Positions 57,301 through 64,000 of a stretch of 64,000 nt of DNA are shown here, one piece after another; position 1 is the first letter of the stretch, and each line of letters starts with the position of its first letter. Where the stretch lies: NCBI GenBank assembly GCA_910589415.1, contig OU342633.1, forward strand, positions 53,996,404 through 54,060,403. Direction: 5' to 3'. Origin of the DNA: Malachius bipustulatus (lineage: Eukaryota > Arthropoda > Insecta > Coleoptera > Melyridae). The translations under genes were made by a program, and so were the position numbers. The notes beneath the pieces are model-generated. The model searched no databases. It worked only from the letters and a program-made list of their open reading frames with translations, and was not told where the DNA came from.

Positions 57301-59830
57301 CTGGGTCTTTCTATTCTTTTTCCTTTTTTGTCTTCTACACTCATATGTACTTAGACAGGCTAGGCTCACTTATAAGTTAGACTCGCGATGGGATATTTTA
57401 TCTGTAACGAAAAAAATTGCTTGAATTTTAGAGCAGATATTTAGAAATTTTGCAGAAAAAAATATAAAGCTCCCAGACTTTGGTATAATAGCTATGTGTG
57501 ATACAAGTCGCAAAATTAGAGTGTTTTAATCTCCCTCTCTATAGGAATTGTTTTCAGCAGAATTCAAAATTGAAGAAATTTGATGTAATTTTTTTTCTAC
57601 ACAAAATTTCCGTTGGATTAGTGTTATCCACATCAAAAATAAAGACATATTTGTGCCTCTAATCAATTTGGAATCTAATATTTAATCAAATCTCTAGCGA
57701 AAACGTGATCCAGTTTTTGCAATCGCTGTATAAGCTACCTTGGCGGCGTGGTATGCCAGTTGCTAGAGGTGAACAGTACTTCGTGTGGGGCTCAGTTTAC
57801 CATCGAGAGTCCTTCTTAAACGACATTACTGGGATTCTCTGGATATTACGTATCAATTCGGTTTTTGCAGCCTACTTACAAGATCGTAGCGGCTTGTGCT
57901 TGGTGCTTCTGTCTCATCGAAGCACAAGCGAAGACAATTGAGTACCTATTTCGTCAAATTCATTATCGTTAAGGTTGGCTCACCTTATACTAGCGGATAT
58001 TTTCCTATGATAACTACTAGAAATTTGGAAGTCGTTAATCAGAATAATTATTATTGTCATTGTTATTTATATTAACAAGTAATAACCAGGATTTTATTGG
58101 ACAATGATGGAAGCAAAACCTTGGAGTCGGAAATTCTTTTGCAATTAACACCCATTAGCTAATCAGAATTTAAAAAAATTACGCATAAAAGCGAGTACCT
58201 ACTATATGGACAGTAGTGACAGTACCTATACATTTTTTTATAAAGTAATTCAATAACGTTATTTATGTAATGTTGACCTGGGAGACAGGGCGAAATAAAT
58301 GTGAAATATTGTAATACGAAAGAAAGGCGTAGCTTTCGATATAGAATTCCGATATTCTGAACAAAAAAAAAATGATTAATACCAGTTTGGCGTCTAACTT
58401 GGGTAAAAGTCGCTGAGGGTCCCTATTAAACAGAAAAAAAAAATTGTATTAGATGCCAGCGGTGAGCAAAGAGGCTCATCACGCAATTTTTCGAATCAGA
58501 AAAACTAATTTTCAAGGTTGAAAATTATTTTTTTAAGCTCTATAGAAGTTATACAGGATGTTTCACCAGCAGACCGACATGGCTTAAGGGTAAGGGTAGT
58601 TTTTCAAGGCGATTCAGGATCTCGTTTTGCCACAGTATCTTTTGCCACAGATAACTCCAGTGCCGTACTTAATTTTTCTGGTCTCTTTAGATTTTGTCAA
58701 AAAGATCACCCTGTATGCAATTTCTTCAAAGTTTAGTGCCATTTTCAAAAACTACATGAAAAAGACTATCATTGCGACCAAAAAAAATTGCTTGCCACCG
58801 CTCAACTAAATCGAGAAAAAAAAAAGACTTTTAATGTTTTCGGGATAATGTTCCCAAAATTTCCATGATTGTTCATTATTTTCGAAAAATCAAATCTGAT
58901 TTTTTAGAACTGACGTGTTCTAGTTATTTCAAATAAATTTGCTTGTTCTACAGATTTAGCCAGGATTAGGGACCGTACTAGATTTTTTTGAGCTAAACAT
59001 AAGTGCACATAAGCAAAACAAATCAAAGAAAAAATTATGGTAATTTTAACGACAAGCAAACACTGTATAAGTGAAACAGAAGGAAAATATCAACATAAAT
59101 GTTGGGAATCAAACTAGACACATTTCCTTGACCTTTTGAGTAAATATTCGGTTTCGGTTACCATGCGCATATCACTTCAGTGTTTCCTCTTATTTGATTA
59201 GTTGCCGTGACAATTCTGCGTCTCAGCTCCTCAACTTTTTTTGCACTTAATTTTGATTTACGATAGCTTTCATGTAACCACACAAGAAATAATATAGTGG
59301 CGTTAGGTCAGGGAACCAAGCATAGGGACCTGCACGTTTTATCCACTGTGGGACACATTGTGTCAAAGATGGTTTCGGACAGCGAAGGAATAATGGGCAG
59401 ACGTCCCATTTGTTAGAAGAGCAATCCTTTCCGAGTTTCTATTCTCCAACAGACCAGACAACTAACTCGTTTTCTATCTTTATCATTTAGAATGGGTTTA
59501 CGATAGAATAAATAAACACAGAAACGAATTTTCAGTTTTGGGGTGCAAAACTAAACAATTTTTTCTTCATTGTTATATATCTCTCAACTTTTGACGAAAT
59601 TGTGACTTTTCTGTGCTACAGATCGACTTTTCATGCGTTCTATAGGGGAGTGGTGAATGAAAGAAAACAAGAAAACAGGATAAGGAAGATTTTCTTTCTC
59701 TTTCGCATCGAAACTATGGGAAATAAACGGGAGGTTATCTTGAGATATTTCTCAGAAATCCATATTTGGGTCATATTTTCCCATTTTTGGGCCATATTTT
59801 CCCTTTTTTATGCCACTTGACCACCTTTTG
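54359..59830. other. About 5.5 kb without a recognised gene
   Basis: Mostly AT-rich. Isolated transposon-type ends occur at about 54882 (GGCCTGTATAC), 55607 (AACACCCTGTATAA), and 58551-58717, where TACAGGATGTTTCACC and GATCACCCTGTA form a short 165-bp candidate. An ORF at 57705-57941 (WRRGMPVARGEQYFVWGSVY) is unidentified. If the membrane-protein gene to the right has more exons, this would be its intron. Confidence 0.45.
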
Positions 59831-59837
59831 AGAAGGA

Positions 59838-61751
59838 AAAAATCTCGATCGTTCTACACCCGCACCAATGAGCAAGTTTACACCCTCACCAATCAATTTT
59901 TCTAGCGATCCGGTTATCAACTCGAACACAAACGAAAGATCGTCCGTTAAGCAACTCCTCGAGAAGCTCATCCTGGAAGAGGATCAATTCGACGTCCGGG
60001 ACATTCTCCCCAACACGGTTCCCGACCCGTCGACTCTCTCCTGGAATCGGACTACGCTTGCCCTGTTGGTCAAGTCGTCGAAGCTCCAGACTACGATACG
60101 ATATTTTATTCAATCAATTTTAATGCCCATCAAGCCCAATAATCACCCAATTATTTTATTTTCCAGTACCATGTGCCATAGGAACTTATTACAACACGGA
60201 CACCAAGACTTGCATCTCCTGTCCCCAGGGAACTTACCAGAGCGAAGCCGGTCAACTTCAATGCACTCGCAGTGTCCCATAATAGCTCGGTGTTGGCGCT
60301 AGAAGTGCCGGTGATTGTAAAGGTAAAAAAAAACAAACTCTTTGTTATAGAATTTGCGGCTTATAATTTATCAACAACCTAATGTTTAGAAAAACAGAGT
60401 TTTATGAGATGAGACCTTGACAAAAGTGATAGTTTAATTACTTATTCTATTCCAGAGTGCTGTCCGGCGGGTAAATACTACGACGACGACGCCGGTATCT
60501 GTCGCAGCTGCGATCACGGGTTCTATCAACCGCGCTAGGGCTCATTTTCCTGTCAATTATGCGGACTGGGTAAAACGACCCGTACAGGTGAAGCGGTTTC
60601 CAGCTCAGAAAGCAGAGACGAGTGCGGAACTGGTCAGCAGTTGGCGTTGGATGGAGAATGTGAACCTTGTCCTAGTGGAACTTACAGAACAAAAAGCGTA
60701 CAGGTAAGGATTCTTAAATCAAAGACGCTGTAAAATTCAGTTAACGTTTATTAATTTTTTCATGCATGTCAGGCATGTCCGTCCGGACGTACCACACCTA
60801 AATCAGGAGCGATAACGATTGAGGAGTGTTTCCTTCCCGTTTGCACGCCCGGAACTTACCTGAACGGCTCTCTGAACAGCTGCTGCGTCGAGTGCAAGAA
60901 GGGCTTCTACCAGTCCGAGTCGCAGCAGACCAAGTGCATCGCCTGTCCGCGGAACACCAGCACCAAGGGAGCTGGTGCTGTAAGTTTTCTCATGAATGTT
61001 TCTGATGAGTCAAAGTGATCGTTTCTTTTTGTTTAGACAAGCAAAGATGAGTGCACAAATCCGTGCGAAATAAATGGACCGGATAAGCATTGCGGTGTAA
61101 ACGCTTACTGTTTGTTTATTCCTGAAATGGGAGACTTTGAATTCGAATGTAAGCCTGGTTATAATGGAACAGGCGAGTTTTGTGTAGGTGAGTTGGTTTG
61201 ATTTTTGGGTAAAAGTATTAATTTAATGTTTTAAGAATTGAAATCATCTTTATCAGAAAGCTTGAGATTTTAATTTTAATTTTTTTCCGCAGATCTCTCC
61301 GATGGTTACTGTGAAAACGAGGGCGTATGCGTCAAAGACATCCGAACTCAACAACCGTCCTTCAGGTGCATAGGCAGCTTCACAGGAAAGCACTGCTCGG
61401 ATAAGTCCGAATTCGCCTACATCGCCAGAGGAATCGCTTCCTCCGTAATAATCCTCATCTTCATCGTCCTCCTGATCTGGATGATCTGCGCCAGGTAACT
61501 TTTGACCACCTAAAACGTTCCCCTTTGAGCTAAAAACCTCCGATCGAACCTACAGGGCGAACCTCAGAAAGGAGCCGAAGAAACTGCTGACGCCCGTCAC
61601 CGATCAGAACCGCTCGCAGGTCAACTTCTATTACGACGCGCCGACGCCGTACGCCGAGAGCACCGCGCCCAGCCACCACTCGACTTACGCGCACTACTAG
61701 GACGACGAGGAGAACGGCTGGGAGATGCCCAACTTCTACAACGAAACATGA
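59838..61751 (+). CDS. uif: 3'-terminal exons of a GCC2/EGF single-pass membrane protein (uninflatable-like)
   Basis: Seven exons: about 59838-60093, 60167-60322, 60456-60703, 60773-60979, 61037-61197, 61293-61494 and 61556-61751. Introns from the second onward have GT/AG ends and keep phase. Text in order: [39 protein letters not shown]; Cys-rich GCC2/GCC3 repeats ([65 protein letters not shown]); two EGF-like modules (CGVNAYC.., [20 protein letters not shown]); a transmembrane helix ([15 protein letters not shown]); a short tail [30 protein letters not shown]. Drosophila uninflatable, an apical epithelial protein of the tracheae, is my best guess. Breaks: shifts near 59897, 60040 and 60260-60290, no GT donor after the first exon, in-frame TAGs at 60536 and 61698, and a shift before the final TGA. 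It may be a decaying duplicate or have consensus errors. Upstream exons are not visible. Confidence 0.7.
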
Positions 61752-61856
61752 AGGAGAGCCTCCATAACGGGGTGAACGGGGGCAAGATGAACAAGACGAT
61801 TATTTATTCAAATCTTATATTTCAAGTGTTTAATTTAATTAATTATTTAAATAATT

Positions 61857-61862
61857 AATAAA
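61857..61862 (+). terminator. Poly(A) signal for the membrane-protein gene
   Basis: AATAAA 105 bp after the last in-frame stop. A second AATAAA lies at about 62270, so alternative 3' ends are possible. Confidence 0.45.
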
Positions 61863-62563
61863 AAAACAGCTCCTGGATTTAACAAAACGGTTGAATACCT
61901 TTAATATAATTGTTATTATTGTCAGTGTTGAAAAAAAAAGTTAACTGTTAGAGGTTCTCAAAATGTTACTTATCCGGGATGATTATTATTATTAGGAATC
62001 ACTGGAAGAATCGATTCTAGAATGATCCTCCTCAAGTATAGGTTCGTTATTGTTAATATCTGATAGTGTTGTAAACGTTGATTGATTTTATTGAATAACT
62101 GTTAATCATTGTAATAATTATTACTATAAGGAACTTTTTTACATAAAGTATTTTTACTATTGTAAGTATATTATTATTTTTTTGTAATTACAACCTACTT
62201 TTATATACATTTACAAAGAATGGAAAGGAGTGAATTCAGAAATGTGTACAATATTATATGAATGACTGAATAAATTAATTAAAACATAAATTTTTGTTTT
62301 ATTTTTATTTTTATCAAAAGAATTAAATTTACTATTTAGTAATTGGAGGAGATCTCCTCGCGTCTCTGTGATTCTGGTCGGGGATTTTGCAATTATTATT
62401 TCATGAAATTCGTTGTCAGCCATGTTTGAGCGAAATTTAAAAAAAATCCTATCAGGGTAGCAGAGACGCGATTATGGTGGCTTCAGCTTATGCTAACCTA
62501 AAGTAGTAGGGATGTCAACAACTAGAACAACAATAAAACTGCACGAAACTTTTGTAAAATTGT
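61863..62563. other. Tail-to-tail intergenic region
   Basis: Lies between convergent 3' ends. CGCGTCTCTG (62357) is mirrored by CAGAGACGCG (62461), a 10-bp inverted repeat around a 70-codon minus-strand ORF beginning MADNEFHEIIIAKSPTRI. That ORF is not supported further. Confidence 0.4.
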
Positions 62564-62569
62564 TTTATT
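62564..62569 (-). terminator. Poly(A) signal of the right-edge minus-strand gene
   Basis: AATAAA on the minus strand about 345 bp after the stop codon of the right-edge gene. The implied 3' UTR includes a (GA)n run at 62753-62771. Confidence 0.45.
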
Positions 62570-62752
62570 AACTCAAATAAGTTAGGTCACAACTCCTTTT
62601 CGAAAAACAATAACAGGTCTCTGTTATCAACTACTCACAGATCAATTTTTGTGTATTTACAAGTTTCTTTAAATTATTGGCAGGGAACTTTATAATAATT
62701 TATAATACATACACTACAAAAAACAATCGAATGAACGTGATTGTGTGAACGT

Positions 62753-62771
62753 GAAGAGAGAGAGAGAGAGA
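62753..62771. repeat. (GA)n microsatellite
   Basis: About nine GA dinucleotides in the presumed 3' UTR of the right-edge gene. Confidence 0.8.
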
Positions 62772-62912
62772 TAAGTAGACTGGTCACAACGCAAGCACGT
62801 GTGATATAAGGTACGCTCAGTAACAATGTTGCAACAACCTGAGGGCGATAGGGGGGCGAGCGGGGGCGGGTTGGTGAGCACTCAGTACCGTACACACTGG
62901 CGAAGCTGAAGG

Positions 62913-64000
62913 TCACAACTTCTCCTTCGCCGGCACCCAAATCGTTGAGCCGGACTGCTCGCCGATGATCTCCTTCGCTTGGGCGTAGATGTCTTTCGGT
63001 GTGTCTCCTTGCACGCTGCTGGAAGGAAATTCAAAATATTCCATTAGTTTGTTTATTTATTTATTCACCCCGAAATAGACAGCCATGTTAATCAGTGGTT
63101 CTAAACAATTGAAATACTGAATCTTTATTTTTCTATCTTTACAAAATTCTTACAAAAGATAAGAAAAGAAAAGAAAAAGAAAATCAGATAAGAAACAGAA
63201 AAGATCACAATAAACAACCAGGCGAAGTCAAGAATCAAAGAAGCAAGGACAATAGTTTAACAGTCTTTATTATGATTTTTTCTATTAATATTTAGAGCAA
63301 TATTTACATTGTGTTTACTAGCACTGGGCAACTAGCACCAGAACCAGTAAAGAAAGATTAGAAAAGCTTGTTTAATATAGAAAAAGGTTGAAATTGGTAG
63401 AAACAGGAGAAAAGTCTCTACAGTGACCTCAGAAACAGTGACAGGTAAAAAACCTGTGATGATACATGGGGTAGAAATGAGTCAAGACCGATCTTTATAG
63501 GTTAGGTAATAAAAAAAAGAAAACAGAGATACCACAGTTTTTACCAAAAAAAAACATACAAAAAAAAACAACCGTGGTGGTGATGGTGGTACTACAATGT
63601 AACAGCAGAGATTCCATGCAGAAGGGGACAATGTAAGTGTGTAAGTAAAAGGAGAAGAAATCTAAGAATGGGCATTCTGGGTGGAGATGATAAGTCAGAA
63701 CTCCTGCATATAAAAGTGGGATTAGGAGTATAGGGAGAAGAAGACAACATTATTGGAATTCTACAGAAAAAACTGAACTTATGTCTGAATTTTCATCCAT
63801 CTTAAATAAGGCACAAAGGGCCAATAATTTCAGGTTATCCCATTAAAAAATTCAGCCAAAATTTCCCAAAAAACATCCATGGACATGAGCTACATTTTTT
63901 CTTATGTAAATTCCTATAAATTTTATTATAACAAATTGAGGATCAATAATGTAAAAATTAAAACATGTCAAGCTTACCTGTGAAATATTCTCCAAATTCT
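62913..64000 (-). CDS. C-terminal two exons of an unidentified minus-strand gene (partial)
   Basis: The terminal exon 62913-63018 reads [18 protein letters not shown], then [17 protein letters not shown] and a TGA stop at 62913-62915. Its acceptor is TTCCAGCAG, a NAGNAG tandem site that would include or drop one Ser codon without changing frame. The preceding exon (63978 to the edge) ends RIWRIFH-AG with a GTAAGC donor. Its phase (two bases left over) matches the acceptor exactly, which supports the pair. The intron of about 959 bp (63019-63977) is AT-rich and repeat-free except for poly(A/T) runs. GC content and codon use of the exon clearly exceed the flanks. I do not recognise the protein; only about 42 residues are visible. 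It is convergent with the membrane-protein gene. Confidence 0.65.

Noticed and set aside
62211..62423. 70-codon minus-strand ORF starting MADNEF
   Set aside because: The start looks protein-like but the second half is Asn/Lys low complexity and no splice donor rescues it; kept only as a note in the intergenic entry.

Overview
The window is nuclear DNA from an insect. It is AT-rich, intron-bearing and very rich in transposons. The best organism clue is a complete Osiris-family (DUF1676) gene at 44836-45540, because that family is essentially confined to insects. The order cannot be fixed from the sequence. No prokaryotic operon, CRISPR array, tRNA or intact rRNA gene was found.

Host genes are few. 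(1) The Osiris gene on the minus strand has its own TATA box and poly(A) signal. (2) The last seven exons of a large single-pass membrane protein with Cys-rich GCC2/GCC3 (ephrin-receptor-like) and EGF modules, uninflatable-like, lie on the plus strand at about 59.8-61.75 kb. The exons carry several frame breaks. (3) The 3' end of an unidentified minus-strand gene enters from the right edge (62.9-64.0 kb), tail-to-tail with (2). (4) Scattered minus-strand exon signals are a 46-nt microexon at 1951-1996 and three isolated strong donors at 6595, 28472 and 52850. They suggest that much of 1-53 kb could be intron of one large minus-strand gene with alternative first exons. This is inference only.

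The rest is a transposon graveyard with readable stratigraphy. The clearest stack is at 9.4-13.9 kb: a jockey-like LINE relic is split by a 4,022-bp hAT-type element with a perfect 8-bp target duplication. That element contains a TA-flanked palindrome and a Penelope-like reverse transcriptase relic, which is itself split by another TA-flanked palindrome. At least seven large near-palindromic foldback elements occur, most ending in CAGGGTG-type termini beside TA. Also present are a MULE-like palindrome with a 9-bp target duplication, a piggyBac-type non-autonomous element between TTAA sites, a 5S-rRNA-headed SINE with a 12-bp target duplication, two 5'-truncated LINEs with RNase H domains, a third LINE relic, and two decayed IS630/Tc1-like (DUF4817-type) transposases.

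Three short sequences at about 4.2, 14.4 and 31.7 kb have the layout of Penelope-type hammerhead ribozymes; the one at 31.7 kb is the best formed. No convincing new multi-gene system was seen. The most unusual signals are these ribozyme-like motifs, the nested insertions and the density of unrelated full-length palindromes.
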